A stretch of 59,959 nt of DNA from Desulfuromonadales bacterium (lineage in GTDB: Bacteria > Desulfobacterota > Desulfuromonadia > Desulfuromonadales > BM103). Below, piece after piece: positions 31,506 to 40,994 of this stretch. Within the stretch, counting starts at the first letter, position 1. Each line of letters starts with the position of its first letter. Location: the NCBI GenBank assembly GCA_030145195.1, contig JAQYVY010000020.1, forward strand, positions 1 to 59,959, given 5' to 3'. The notes below the pieces were generated by a model. The model was not told the origin of the DNA. It made no database searches and saw nothing but the letters and a program-made list of their open reading frames with translations. The position numbers were made by a program, and so were the translations under genes.

Positions 31506-33867
31506 GGTGTCCTTCCCCCCTCTTCCTCACATCTTGAAGAGAACGATCGTAGGCTGAGGGTGCCAACACAAAGGCGACCAATATGCCAACGAGAACAACC
31601 AGGCCAAAGGTTTGGATTGCAGCCGTCTGGCTCAAAGACAACAGACCGAAAGAGAGCACCGTCGTGCAGGCCGAAAGAGAAACGGCCAGGAGTGTCGACA
31701 CAGGCGTTTCGCGGCATTCTGCCATAAACAGTGTGTAGTCAATACCGATGCCGAGCACCAGCACCAAGCCTAAGATCCCAAAAAGATTTAAGGGCAGACC
31801 CAAAAGGGATAAGACGGCCAGAGAAGCCGCTCCTGCAAACAAGGGTGCATCCAGAATACGTATGGCTCGGGACAACCCGTATCGCCAACAAAGCAACAGC
31901 AAGATGGCAGCGTAACTGGCCGCAAGTAAAACGGTGATTTTCACGCGATAGAACCCGAACAGCTCTGACAACTCATCAGCAGGCGACACATAATCAACGC
32001 CATCATATTTCGCGGCAAGGGATTCGATAGCAGCGGCATCGGCAACACCATCCAGGGGAATGATTGCTCCTTGGTGCTCGCCAACGCCGCCCAACCACAT
32101 CATTCGCCAACCTCTGCTTACCGAGCTACGCAACCAGCTGTCAACGGTCAGAGGGGTAAACTCTTTATCGCCGGAGTCACCAGGCTCTGGAGTCCCAAGC
32201 TTGAGCTGTTGATGCAATACCGGAAGCAAAGGGATCATAAGCTGATCACGAATCAGAACAAAATCATTTTCCTGCTGCTGTCGGGATGGGACCAAAACCG
32301 AAAGACTGCGAAAACTCTCCAGAGCGCCCTCGCTGACAGCATTGTTCAAAGCAGAAGAGACGTTTTCCAGTTTCTGCAGAACCTCTTCGTCATCACGGCC
32401 GCGCACAACCAGCATTTGTTGACTCATAGTCGATCCGACAATGGCAGCAATCTCTTGACCCTGCCGTCTCAACCCTTCCGGCGCGGCCTGAAGTTGACGG
32501 ATATCATCGTTTGTTTTCAGCTGAGGGATGGCAAAGAGCGCCAGCACCAGCAGCGACAATCGGAGAGCACGTGATACCGCTGGCGTCCGCACCAAACCCA
32601 GCCAGAAATTAAGCACTCCAGCCAGCGGCATAGGCCGCACTGAAGGCGACTTCAACAAGAGCGGATAGAGCAAAACAACGGTCAGGAAAGCAGCCAGCAG
32701 ACCGGCACTTGAGAAGACAGCTAACTGCTTCAACCCTGGGAAGGGAGTGAGCAAAAGGACCAGATAGGCCATAACGCTGGTTAAAAACCCCATGCAGATC
32801 GCAGGCAGGATACGACGCAAAGCAACCAACGGTTGCCAGCCTTCCTGATCCGACAACCATTCACAGAGGTAGTGAAAGGAATAGTCGATTGAAACACCGA
32901 TGAGGCTCGCACCGATCACGAGTGTAAAAATGTGAATATTCCCCAAAACCAGGATCGTCGTAACTGATGCGAAAAGCAAACCACAAGTGACCGACAGAGC
33001 CCCCAACAGAAAGGGCTGAAAACGTCTAAAGACAGCGCCAAGCAAAAGAATCACGCCCAGAACGGAGCCTACGCCAATCGTCGAGATTTCAGTTTGTGCC
33101 TGTTTTATCCCGTGGGCGGCATAGAAGAGCGTCCCATGCTGCAAAAACCTCAATCCGGGTTGGTCATTTTCGAGTCCCTTGAGCACGCGGGAGAGCTCTG
33201 TTATCAAAGTGTTTGAACCGACCAGAGTGTATGGGTTGATCGCAAGTTCTGCCGTCACCAGAACATAATGAATATCATTGACCGGCTCGGAAACCAGCCA
33301 ACCATCATCGTGCTGCAGCTTGCCTTGATATTGTTTCAGATTCATAAAAAAGTTGCGCGTCAGCAACATGGGATCGGTCCGCAATTCTTCAGCACCGACA
33401 GCAGCGAAGGGGCTATAGACCTGAGCCATGACCCGTTGCACCCAGCCTTGGCCCTCCCCTCGCCTCAACATTGATCTGACATCGTCAGTCAAAAGCTGTG
33501 ACGCGTAAGGAGAGTAGAGCTGCCACCACTGCTTTTCATCTTCGCCCGACATGCGTGACAGCACACGTTCAATCTTGGCATGCTGGTCAAGCGCTGTCGC
33601 CAATCGTGCTGCAGAGACTTTCGCGACGCTCAGATCTGCATGCCCGACCAGGAACACAAGCTGCCTGTCGACGTCTTGCCTGACGCGATGCAGAGCCTGT
33701 TCAACCTCGGCATCCTTCTCTATTGCCGGGAACAGAGTCATCAGGTCCGTTTCCAGCAGGTCTCCGGAGTGCCAGAAAGCCGCCATCAGAAAGATAGCGC
33801 CGACCGACAGGGCAACCCAGAGCAAGGCTAAGGCCTGATTAGTTCGCGAAATATTGTTTCTCATCAA
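31492..33867 (-). CDS. apeM: MMPL/RND-family exporter (ApeM-like)
   Basis: A 791-aa inner-membrane protein with the typical duplicated RND plan: one helix, a large periplasmic loop (about 45-240), five helices (sterol-sensing-like, IGASLIGVSIDYSFHYLCEWL), then a repeat of the pattern with VLGIGIDYTLFMAECRE near the C-terminus. The Asp of each GxDY motif is present for proton coupling. It is predicted to move the polyene lipid or its precursor across the inner membrane, with the LolA-like protein encoded next to it. The N-terminal start is MM at 33867/33864. Confidence 0.9.
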   Translation of the reverse strand: MMRNNISRTNQALALLWVALSVGAIFLMAAFWHSGDLLETDLMTLFPAIEKDAEVEQALHRVRQDVDRQLVFLVGHADLSVAKVSAARLATALDQHAKIERVLSRMSGEDEKQWWQLYSPYASQLLTDDVRSMLRRGEGQGWVQRVMAQVYSPFAAVGAEELRTDPMLLTRNFFMNLKQYQGKLQHDDGWLVSEPVNDIHYVLVTAELAINPYTLVGSNTLITELSRVLKGLENDQPGLRFLQHGTLFYAAHGIKQAQTEISTIGVGSVLGVILLLGAVFRRFQPFLLGALSVTCGLLFASVTTILVLGNIHIFTLVIGASLIGVSIDYSFHYLCEWLSDQEGWQPLVALRRILPAICMGFLTSVMAYLVLLLTPFPGLKQLAVFSSAGLLAAFLTVVLLYPLLLKSPSVRPMPLAGVLNFWLGLVRTPAVSRALRLSLLVLALFAIPQLKTNDDIRQLQAAPEGLRRQGQEIAAIVGSTMSQQMLVVRGRDDEEVLQKLENVSSALNNAVSEGALESFRSLSVLVPSRQQQENDFVLIRDQLMIPLLPVLHQQLKLGTPEPGDSGDKEFTPLTVDSWLRSSVSRGWRMMWLGGVGEHQGAIIPLDGVADAAAIESLAAKYDGVDYVSPADELSELFGFYRVKITVLLAASYAAILLLLCWRYGLSRAIRILDAPLFAGAASLAVLSLLGLPLNLFGILGLVLVLGIGIDYTLFMAECRETPVSTLLAVSLSACTTVLSFGLLSLSQTAAIQTFGLVVLVGILVAFVLAPSAYDRSLQDVRKRGEGHHDLP

Positions 33868-34450
33868 TACTCAATACAGTGGGAGACGTTGAGAGATCAT
33901 CAAAATGAATCACAGTTCGGTTGCCACTAGCCTCGACGATCTCAACATCCTCGACCAAGAGGCGGCCCTGCAACTTGACGCCGGAAAAGACCTTCTTGAT
34001 TTTTGCAATATTGGGGGTCAGGTTCATTTCCCAGCGATCATCATTCAGAGAAACAAAATCAATCTTGAACGTTTTTTCCAGAGCCGCCTTGTCTCCGTCA
34101 AAGATTGACGAAAAGAAGCCGACAAACCGGAAGAGCTCGCCGTGATCAGCCTTGCTTTTGATCTTACGGGGCTGGTCACCAAAAGTTTCGGCAATCATTT
34201 CATCGGTCAGAACAAATTGCACCTGAAAGGGTTCCACCTGCGACCACACAACCCCTTTGTTTCTGACCAGCAGCAATGTGCCGGAGGAGTCCAAGGGAGC
34301 ATCTAGCCCCGAGATAAAACGTGTCTGTCGATACTGCGCTCGCAGCACATCAACACCAGACAGATTACTTTCCAACTCGGGGAAAGTGACGGCGGAGCAA
34401 GGCACCACCAACGAGGCCCCAAGGCAGAGACAGAGGAACAGTGTCCTCAT
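33839..34450 (-). CDS. apeL: LolA-like outer-membrane lipoprotein carrier (ApeL-like)
   Basis: A 203-aa protein with a signal peptide (MRTLFLCLCLGASLVVPCSA) followed by a LolA/LolB-type half-barrel: LSGVDVLRAQYRQTRFISGLDAPLDSSGTLLLVRNKGVVWSQVEPF. It is probably a periplasmic shuttle for the polyene lipid. It overlaps apeM by 29 bp and apeK by 4 bp. Distinct from housekeeping LolA by its cluster context. Confidence 0.87.
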   Translation of the reverse strand: MRTLFLCLCLGASLVVPCSAVTFPELESNLSGVDVLRAQYRQTRFISGLDAPLDSSGTLLLVRNKGVVWSQVEPFQVQFVLTDEMIAETFGDQPRKIKSKADHGELFRFVGFFSSIFDGDKAALEKTFKIDFVSLNDDRWEMNLTPNIAKIKKVFSGVKLQGRLLVEDVEIVEASGNRTVIHFDDLSTSPTVLSIDEKQYFAN

Positions 34451-34860
34451 GAAGAGACCCCGAGTTTATCCAGAAGAACCTGAGGAGAAGCAAAGCACAT
34501 CTCATTACTCTGCATATCGACCGCGACCTGGGTGGTTTGACCCTTGGTTGTCCGTTCTCCAGATTCTGCATCGAACAGCTCATAAGCAATTTTGAGCCGA
34601 CATTCGTACTCGACCAGTTTTGCCCGTACCAACACAACCTGCTGGAGCAACAAAGGTTTAACGTATTTCACCTGCGCCTCAACAACAGGCCAAGCGTAAC
34701 CAGAGGCCTTCATCTCGAAGTAGCTGAAATCAATTTTATCCATAAGCTCAGCGCGAGCCTCTTCAAAATAGCGCAAATAGTTTCCATGCCAGACAATTCC
34801 CATCACGTCGACATCCTGAAAGGGAATTTTGATTGTGATCTCTGCTGTTAAATCAACCAT
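34447..34860 (-). CDS. apeK: 4-hydroxybenzoyl-CoA thioesterase family protein (ApeK-like)
   Basis: Hotdog thioesterase of 137 aa with the signature DVDVMGIVWHGNYLRYFEEARAELM near the N-terminus (catalytic Asp in the DVDVMGIVWHGNY block). It could release mis-primed acyl chains or the finished chain from the carrier protein. It overlaps the ammonia-lyase gene by 8 bp and apeL by 4 bp. Confidence 0.88.
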   Translation of the reverse strand: MVDLTAEITIKIPFQDVDVMGIVWHGNYLRYFEEARAELMDKIDFSYFEMKASGYAWPVVEAQVKYVKPLLLQQVVLVRAKLVEYECRLKIAYELFDAESGERTTKGQTTQVAVDMQSNEMCFASPQVLLDKLGVSS

Positions 34861-36406
34861 GATACAAATCCCATCTTTTTTGTTGAATCAGGGAAACAAA
34901 ACGACGCAGGTCCGCTTCCAGAGGACGATCTTCGTCCAGGAAAGGAAACTCCGCCTGACACTCTTGCCACATGCTTTCAAGTCTCTCAGCGACCTGAGGC
35001 ATTTCTTCATCCTCACTTCTGTTCCTGAGCTCCAAAGCCTGGCCTGCTGCGATCAGACTGGCGGCAGCAACCTGCTCAGTCAGGGTCAGAATCCGCAGGC
35101 AATCTCTTGCGGCAATCGTACCCATGCTCACCTTGTCCTGATTGTGACATTCGGTAGACCGAGAAAAAACACTCGCAGGCATGGTCAACTTGAGGGCTTC
35201 CGCCGTCCAGGAAGAGACGGCAATCTGCACCGCCTTGAAGCCATGATTAATCATAGAACGATCCGGCTGTGAACCGCTCAGGTTTGCGGGCAAGCCATGG
35301 TTGAATTTTGGATCAACCAACTGCGCGAGCTGTCGATCCAGCAAATCCGCGATATTTGCAACAGCGACCTTCATGGAATCCATCACCATCGCAATATGGC
35401 CGCCATAAAAATGGCCGCCGTGCATCACCGTTTCATTCTCACCGTCGATCAGTGGGTTATCGGTAGCACTATTGACCTCATTCTCAATCATCTGCCGCCA
35501 CCAGGACATGCTGTCAGCCATAACCCCGATAACGTGGGGGGCGCAGCGCAGAGAATACCTGTCCTGAAGTCTGTGGCTGTTTCGAGGCAGCTTTTCGTTG
35601 TCGAGGTCTAACCTTATCCAGGCAGCGATTTGTTGTTGGCCTGGATGTGACTTCGCAGCAAAGAGCTGTTCGTTGAAATGAAAAGTGTTGCCTTTGATAG
35701 CGGCAACAACAATGGCGGTAATGCGCGCAGCAAGCCTCATCAGATACTCTGCGCGATCATAAGCCAGGCACGCCAGCCCGGTCATCGCAGCGGTGCCATT
35801 CATCAGCGCCAAACCTTCTTTAGGGCGCAAGGGGATCGGCTCCAGGCCGAGTTTTTGATACGCCTCGGCTGTCGGCATCAGCTGATCCTCGTAGAAGACC
35901 TCACGCTCGCCCGCAATCACCGCGGCGACGTAAGACATTGGGGTCAAATCGCCACTCGCGCCGACAGATCCTTCCTGCGGAATCCTCGGCGCAACATCGT
36001 GATTAAGGAGATCGATCAATCGTTCAAGGATGACGGGCCTGACACCGGACAAGCCGCGGGACAAAAAGGATAAGCTGGTCGCCATGATTGCCCGCGACTG
36101 TACGCGACTGAAATTGTCTCCCATGCCGCAGCCGTGGAAACGGACCAGATGTGCAGGGAGTTCCGGAACAAGTGACATCGGGATGTCAACCGTACACGAA
36201 TCCCCATAGCCTGTTGTCACGCCATAAATCAGACCGTCCTCTTTTAACAGTGCGTCCAAAAAATCGACACTTTTCTGTAGCTTGTTCCGATAATCTGGAG
36301 CCTCTGAAAGCACAGCATCAGAGGCTCCTTGAGCGATAGAAACTATTTTCTCTATTGAGATGTGATCACGACCAAACACTACGGTCTCACGGTTTGTTTT
36401 TTTCAT
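34853..36406 (-). CDS. Aromatic amino acid ammonia-lyase (HAL/TAL family) in aryl-polyene cluster
   Basis: MIO-dependent lyase of 517 aa. Ala-Ser-Gly at 150-152 (GSVGASGDLTPMSY) forms the MIO group, and Tyr61 (YGVTTGYG) is the expected catalytic base. The specificity loop reads HLVRFHGCG, placing F90-H91 where tyrosine lyases have His-Leu and histidine lyases Ser-His. In a pigment cluster, tyrosine to 4-coumarate (starter for the AMP-ligase encoded nearby) is the likely reaction, but histidine or phenylalanine cannot be excluded from sequence. The start is ATG 36406 (MKKTNRET) with AAGGGA before it, overlapping apeJ by 20 bp. Confidence 0.88.
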   Translation of the reverse strand: MKKTNRETVVFGRDHISIEKIVSIAQGASDAVLSEAPDYRNKLQKSVDFLDALLKEDGLIYGVTTGYGDSCTVDIPMSLVPELPAHLVRFHGCGMGDNFSRVQSRAIMATSLSFLSRGLSGVRPVILERLIDLLNHDVAPRIPQEGSVGASGDLTPMSYVAAVIAGEREVFYEDQLMPTAEAYQKLGLEPIPLRPKEGLALMNGTAAMTGLACLAYDRAEYLMRLAARITAIVVAAIKGNTFHFNEQLFAAKSHPGQQQIAAWIRLDLDNEKLPRNSHRLQDRYSLRCAPHVIGVMADSMSWWRQMIENEVNSATDNPLIDGENETVMHGGHFYGGHIAMVMDSMKVAVANIADLLDRQLAQLVDPKFNHGLPANLSGSQPDRSMINHGFKAVQIAVSSWTAEALKLTMPASVFSRSTECHNQDKVSMGTIAARDCLRILTLTEQVAAASLIAAGQALELRNRSEDEEMPQVAERLESMWQECQAEFPFLDEDRPLEADLRRFVSLIQQKRWDLYHG

Positions 36407-37346
36407 TCTGTCCCTTCCAAAAATCAAAGAAATTGAACCAGTCCAGGGGAGCATTCATACAATGAGAGGCCAGGCGATCGGCAAAGTTCTGAACGATTGG
36501 ACAAAGAGCTTCCACTCTGTTCGCCCGGGGCAAAACCAACGGTTCTGACAAGAACTCAAAATAAATTTTCAGCCCGGATTTTTCGTTAAGACCGAACATC
36601 AGGTAAACCGGGCACTTCATAAGTGAGGCCAGCACAAAAGGCCCTTGGGGGAAAGCTGCCTTGTGACCAAGGAAATCCGCTTCAACAACACTCTTTTTCG
36701 TATGCAAAGGAGTTCTGTCGGCAACAATGACAACCCACTCTCCTTGATCAATCTTCTGTTTCAACATGATCGCCGTATCAGGGCCGATCTCAGAGACCTG
36801 AATAAGGTTCACATTGGCACGCGGGTTAACTGACTTCAACAGCTGATTGAATTGTTGCGCGTGCTGGGTAAAGACGATGGCGTTAATTTGGACATCACCG
36901 GCCTCATCGCCTAGCGCCCGGCATAGCTCAAGGTTGCCCAGATGTGAACCGATGACCACAATCCCTTGACCGGAGGCAACGACCTCACGATAAAGGTCAG
37001 CTGAAGGAAAATCGACGTCATTCAGCGTGATATCGCCATTCCAGGCCGCAATTTTATCAAGGATTGAGTGACCGAAACAGAGGAAATGTCTGAAGCTGTT
37101 CAGACCTGCGGGCAATGTCTCCCCTATCGTCAAAGCATAGCTCCGAAGCCGTTGCAGATAGTCATTGGAGGCCCTGCGTGCCTGGTGTCCTGTCAACCAG
37201 AAGTAAGCCATAACCGGGTAAAGCAGCAGGCTGAACAGCCCACGACCAGCAACACGGTAAGCCCATAGCATAAACGTTAACCCGAATATGCCACCCCGCT
37301 CCTTTACGATCGACCAATGACGTTGACCAGAAATTTGGCTTTTCAT
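36387..37346 (-). CDS. apeJ: LpxL/HtrB-like lipid acyltransferase (ApeJ acyltransferase half)
   Basis: About 319 aa from ATG 37346 (MKSQISGQRHWSIVKERGG). Frames from 37394 (ATG) or 37430 (TTG, overlapping apeI) are also open, so the start is uncertain; none has a clear ribosome site. It has one N-terminal membrane segment, then VVIGSHLGNLELCRAL (the H-x4-D/E-like catalytic block), VIVADRTPLH and FPQGPFVLASLMKCPVYLMFG of the lauroyl/myristoyl acyltransferase family. In Enterobacteria ApeJ is a fusion of a family-2 glycosyltransferase with this domain. Here only the acyltransferase is present. Confidence 0.82.
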   Translation of the reverse strand: MKSQISGQRHWSIVKERGGIFGLTFMLWAYRVAGRGLFSLLLYPVMAYFWLTGHQARRASNDYLQRLRSYALTIGETLPAGLNSFRHFLCFGHSILDKIAAWNGDITLNDVDFPSADLYREVVASGQGIVVIGSHLGNLELCRALGDEAGDVQINAIVFTQHAQQFNQLLKSVNPRANVNLIQVSEIGPDTAIMLKQKIDQGEWVVIVADRTPLHTKKSVVEADFLGHKAAFPQGPFVLASLMKCPVYLMFGLNEKSGLKIYFEFLSEPLVLPRANRVEALCPIVQNFADRLASHCMNAPLDWFNFFDFWKGQNEKNKP

Positions 37347-37422
37347 AGATCCAGAAAGCGGCTTAGTCTCCCGCTTTACCTTGGTTGTGCACATGAGGAA
37401 TAAAAACCGGAACAGCAGACCA

Positions 37423-37770
37423 TCAACCAAGCATTATGCGACCGCTGCTAAGATCTTTTCCAGCGAGAGAGTAACGAAAGGTCAAGAGCGACTTTTCGGC
37501 AGCCCACTCCAGAAAAACATTCAACTCATCCTCTGGTCTGGCGGGCAAATGGAACTTGACCTGTTTCATACCGATAAATTTTTTATTGAGACCTAAATGA
37601 CGCTGCCCCCACAACATCGCCCAGTGTATCTGTACAACCCCGGGGAGAATGGGCTCCTGCGGGAAATGCCCTTTAAAATAGAGCAGATCATCAGGCAGAA
37701 CTGTAAAAAACTCAGCCCGGCTATCTGTAATCTTCAGCCCGGTGATCTCGGGCAACCAAGCAAACGACAT
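37423..37770 (-). CDS. apeI: FabZ-like 3-hydroxyacyl-ACP dehydratase (ApeI-like)
   Basis: Hotdog dehydratase of 115 aa with YFKGHFPQEPILPGVVQIHWAMLWG, the FabZ/FabA active-site block (catalytic His in GHFP). The ATG (37770-37768) overlaps the TGA of apeH as TGATG, a strong coupling signal; a GTG 3 bp earlier is less likely. Works as one of two dehydratases in APE synthesis. Confidence 0.9.
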   Translation of the reverse strand: MSFAWLPEITGLKITDSRAEFFTVLPDDLLYFKGHFPQEPILPGVVQIHWAMLWGQRHLGLNKKFIGMKQVKFHLPARPEDELNVFLEWAAEKSLLTFRYSLAGKDLSSGRIMLG

Positions 37771-39113
37771 CACACGAACAACTCCTCGAGACTACTCACT
37801 TCATACTTCCCTTGACTATTTACTGGCATTTCATCGACAAACCGGAACCGGCGAGGCACGCCTACGGGCTCAATATATTCAACCAGAGTTTGCCTGAGCC
37901 TTTGTATAAAATTTTGTTTACCGCGTTGCTTTAAATGAATCAAACCTTCATCCGTTAACAGAATGACAGCTCCGAGCTCTAAACGTGCCGACGAAGGCAA
38001 CGGCACAACAACAGCTTCCCGGACCTCCACAAGCCGCTGCAGACAGTGTTCAATCTCCAGCAGAGAAATCCTCTTTTCGGAGATTTTAACGACGCGATCT
38101 GCGCGACCTTTCAGGTGGAATCTTCCGTCAGGCAGAAGCGAAACGCGATCATCCGTTGCGTACCAATCTTCTGAAGCCAGAAAGGATGATTTTATTGCCA
38201 ACCGATCTTCATTTAAACAACAGAGCTCTATTTCTGGAAAGGACTGCCACGGCTCATCCTCGGAGCGTTGTTCTCTCCAGCCTATCCCACCGGTTTCACT
38301 GCTTCCATAAATTTCAAGGGGCAACTCACCAAACAGCGCCCGGCACTCCTGCGCAGCTTGGCACGACAAAGGCCCTCCGGAAGAGAAGACTTTACGATAA
38401 CCATGATCAACCGTTTCTGCCGTTAATCTTTTCAGCAAAGCCGGACTACTGATCAGGACCCTCTTCTCCGAGGAGTGCCTTGAAACCTGATCAGGATATT
38501 CGAGCCTTTTTGCCGAGAACGGCACCCCCAGCGCCAAAGGCAATAACACGCGAAATAAAAGCCCATAGATATGTTGATGTGAAACGGTTGCCAAAACCTC
38601 TCTGCCAACAAAGAACTCTCTAAAGAGCGCAGAGAGGACAGCGATTTCGGCATCAAGCTCTTTAAAAGTTTTCTTAATTGCTGTCGCGTTCGAGGTCGAA
38701 CCAGAAGTAAACAAGGTAACGCTGGTTGCAAGCAAAGACCGCTCCGGGATTGGAACCAGCGTTGTTCCAGTCTCAGGTGTCAGCAAAGGACAATCAACAG
38801 CTAAGGGAAGATCACTCAAGATTGCATCGTAATGATCCAGCAGCAGAACGAGCGCCTTTTTACTGTTGATGTTGCCGGGGACCACAATGTCTTTGCCAGC
38901 AACAGCCAAAGCATAGAGTGAGACGGCAAACCAGTAGCTATCTTCGAAGCAAAGAGCCCAACGGATTTCGCGCATCACAGAGAGTCGTGAAACGAGAGAG
39001 CCGACATCACGCCGGAAGTCACGCCAGAGGATCACCTGCCCGGAACGGCTCAGAGCAACAGGATCGTCATCGGCACGCTTTCGTGAAAGCAGATCAGTAA
39101 AAGAGCCAATCAA
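37770..39113 (-). CDS. apeH: Acyl-CoA/AMP ligase activating the aryl starter (ApeH-like)
   Basis: Adenylate-forming enzyme of 447 aa. It has the phosphate loop TLFTSGSTSNATAIKKT (atypical but recognisable), IYGSSETGGIGWR, WYATDDRVSLLPDGRFHLKGRADRVVKISEKRISLLEIE and a C-terminal VNSQGKYE with the catalytic Lys. In APE systems this enzyme loads the aryl acid on the carrier protein. I place the start at TTG 39113-39111: AAAGG lies 8 nt before it and the TTGA overlaps the apeG stop. The longer frame to 39149 has no ribosome site. Confidence 0.88.
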   Translation of the reverse strand: MIGSFTDLLSRKRADDDPVALSRSGQVILWRDFRRDVGSLVSRLSVMREIRWALCFEDSYWFAVSLYALAVAGKDIVVPGNINSKKALVLLLDHYDAILSDLPLAVDCPLLTPETGTTLVPIPERSLLATSVTLFTSGSTSNATAIKKTFKELDAEIAVLSALFREFFVGREVLATVSHQHIYGLLFRVLLPLALGVPFSAKRLEYPDQVSRHSSEKRVLISSPALLKRLTAETVDHGYRKVFSSGGPLSCQAAQECRALFGELPLEIYGSSETGGIGWREQRSEDEPWQSFPEIELCCLNEDRLAIKSSFLASEDWYATDDRVSLLPDGRFHLKGRADRVVKISEKRISLLEIEHCLQRLVEVREAVVVPLPSSARLELGAVILLTDEGLIHLKQRGKQNFIQRLRQTLVEYIEPVGVPRRFRFVDEMPVNSQGKYEVSSLEELFV

Positions 39114-39685
39114 GATGAAAGCCTTTTGCGATAATAATGCCGGAAGCAATATTCACCAGCGGCAAGAGCGGCAATAAGCAGATAGCTTATAAATCCGTTA
39201 TAAAGAGTCCAAAGCTTCAAATCGCCAACAAACACGGTATAGAGTGCGACAGAGCCATTAAAGACGAAGAAAAAGCACCAGATCAGGGTCACATTTTTTG
39301 TGTATTTGACTCCCGATTCTGGCAAGTCAGGCTCCCTCAAACGAGCAAATCTCTCAACCATCGAAGGTGGCGAGAGAAGTGTGTAACTGAACAGGAGCAG
39401 AAAAATCAGGTTAACGACAACAGGATAATAACAAAACCATTGTGCCTCTTGCATCAGCCAGGAAACAAGCGCCAAGGAGAAACCAATAACGGCCAGAGAA
39501 CGGATCACAATCACATATTTTGAGAGCGCACTCGAACCGGACGGAACAAAAAGTCGAAGCAGGAACAGACAAGCAACAACGAATGCCGTACTCCCAATAC
39601 CGAAGGAGCTTAGCCCCCAGTACACCGCCAGTGGGTAAGCAAGAATGGCCGCTCCGGCAATAATCGAGGCGAACCTAGACATCAT
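39110..39685 (-). CDS. apeG: COG4648-type membrane protein (ApeG-like)
   Basis: A 191-aa integral membrane protein with about five or six hydrophobic segments (AAILAYPLAVYWGLSSFG, AFVVACLFLLRLFV, WFCYYPVVVNLIFLLLFSY, WCFFFVFNGSVALYT). It has the family signature FARLREPDLPESGVKYTKNVTLIWC. It is found in APE clusters between the carrier proteins and the AMP ligase; its biochemical role is not established. Overlaps apeF by 11 bp and apeH by 4 bp. Confidence 0.85.
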   Translation of the reverse strand: MMSRFASIIAGAAILAYPLAVYWGLSSFGIGSTAFVVACLFLLRLFVPSGSSALSKYVIVIRSLAVIGFSLALVSWLMQEAQWFCYYPVVVNLIFLLLFSYTLLSPPSMVERFARLREPDLPESGVKYTKNVTLIWCFFFVFNGSVALYTVFVGDLKLWTLYNGFISYLLIAALAAGEYCFRHYYRKRLSS

Positions 39686-39938
39686 CCTCTACGAGCAGGC
39701 CTTTGACCGTTTTGACGATGTCGCTGACGGTTCTAACCGTCTTGAATTCGTCCGGCTTAACCTTCATGCCCGTTTCATTTTTCAACCTAACAACCAGGTC
39801 GATTGCATCAATGCTATCGAGACCAAGATCCTGTGACAAATGCGCATCAAGGGTTACCACCTCTTCTTCAAGTTCAAACAGATCCACCATCGCGTTACGG
39901 ACCTTCTGAAAAACATCATCATCGGTATAAGCGGCCAT
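39675..39938 (-). CDS. apeF: Acyl carrier protein (ApeF-like)
   Basis: 87-aa carrier protein with the phosphopantetheine site LGLDSIDAIDLV (Ser in DSI). I chose ATG 39938 with AGGA 6 nt upstream; a TTG 6 bp earlier overlaps the apeE stop. In characterised APE systems ApeE and ApeF carry the growing chain, with different partners. Confidence 0.92.
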   Translation of the reverse strand: MAAYTDDDVFQKVRNAMVDLFELEEEVVTLDAHLSQDLGLDSIDAIDLVVRLKNETGMKVKPDEFKTVRTVSDIVKTVKGLLVEDDV

Positions 39939-39940
39939 CG

Positions 39941-40204
39941 TCAATCCTGTATTTTCTGTGATTTGATAAAGCTGGCGAGAGTAGAGACGGAACGAAAGGC
40001 TTCACGGGTATGAACGTCATCCGAGTTGAGATTAATATCGAACTTCTTCCTCAGCGCAATGCCAAACTCAAGAGCATCGATAGAGTCCAAACCGAGTCCA
40101 TCACCAAAGAGCGGTGCTTCCGATTCAATATCTTCAGGTTGAATATCTTCGAGACATAAAGATTCAACAACCAGCTGTTTAATTTCGTTTTCCAGATCCA
40201 TCAT
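39941..40204 (-). CDS. apeE: Acyl carrier protein (ApeE-like)
   Basis: 87-aa carrier protein, acidic, with GLGLDSIDALEFG for phosphopantetheine attachment. Start ATG 40204 after GAGAG; a second ATG follows directly. The two carrier proteins share the D-S-I-D core but differ elsewhere, so they are not a recent duplication. Confidence 0.92.
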   Translation of the reverse strand: MMDLENEIKQLVVESLCLEDIQPEDIESEAPLFGDGLGLDSIDALEFGIALRKKFDINLNSDDVHTREAFRSVSTLASFIKSQKIQD

Positions 40205-40217
40205 AGAGATTCTCTCT

Positions 40218-40994
40218 TTAACAAGTCTCAAGAGTTAACGCTTTGGACAAATACTCTGTCAACTTTCTCGCAGCGACAGAATCAGCAGTCGACTCATCAG
40301 CAAAGTTGCGTATATTAACTTTTTCCATCACCTGAACCAAGAAAAATGGCTTTACAACAGGTAATTGATGCCACTTTTTGCCCTTATTGAGGAAAGATGG
40401 AGCGCAATGGATATGGATGACCCTCAAGTCGCAGCGAGAACGAACTGCAATCTGGGCCGCGCCGCGCTTAAGCTGCAACTTTTCTCCGGGGATCGTTCTT
40501 GTCCCCTCGGGGAAAACCAGCAATACGCGTCCCTTTTTCAGCAAGGTGTCACACTTTGACAACATCTCAGCGGTGTCAGAATTATCAACATATCCGGCAG
40601 CGGTAATTGCCCCCCGGACGAAAGGGTTGTGCCACAAGGCCTCTTTAACAATGCAATCGCACTGTGGCAACAATGAGGTTATCAAAACATAATCAATCAA
40701 AGTCGGATGATTGGCGACGAGCACGCAGCCCCGATCCTGTTCTAAAAGCTCACGACCTTCAATTTTGACATCAATCACTCTCAGCCATTTTATCTCTGCG
40801 ATAAAAAACCGGAAAGCCTGCCGGATCGTACTTTGAGCAACAGCTTTACGTCTTTCAACATCAGAGACGAAAAGATGTACCAGTGGGAAAAACACCAAGG
40901 TCAGAAAAAGCCCGCCAACGCCAAAGGTAAAAAAGCCGAATGCGGTGGCAAAGAGACGCCACAGTTGATTTATTTTACGCAAGTCCACATCCAA
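40218..40994 (-). CDS. apeD: PlsC-like lysophospholipid acyltransferase (ApeD-like)
   Basis: 258-aa membrane-associated acyltransferase. The first 40 residues are hydrophobic, then come NHPTLID (N-H-x4-D catalytic motif, about 94-100) and VFPEGTRTIPGEKLQLKRGAAQIA. It probably attaches the polyene to a lipid. The frame opens at TTG 40994, overlapping apeC by 25 bp; starts a few codons later are possible since no clear ribosome site is present. Confidence 0.87.
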   Translation of the reverse strand: MDVDLRKINQLWRLFATAFGFFTFGVGGLFLTLVFFPLVHLFVSDVERRKAVAQSTIRQAFRFFIAEIKWLRVIDVKIEGRELLEQDRGCVLVANHPTLIDYVLITSLLPQCDCIVKEALWHNPFVRGAITAAGYVDNSDTAEMLSKCDTLLKKGRVLLVFPEGTRTIPGEKLQLKRGAAQIAVRSRCDLRVIHIHCAPSFLNKGKKWHQLPVVKPFFLVQVMEKVNIRNFADESTADSVAARKLTEYLSKALTLETC

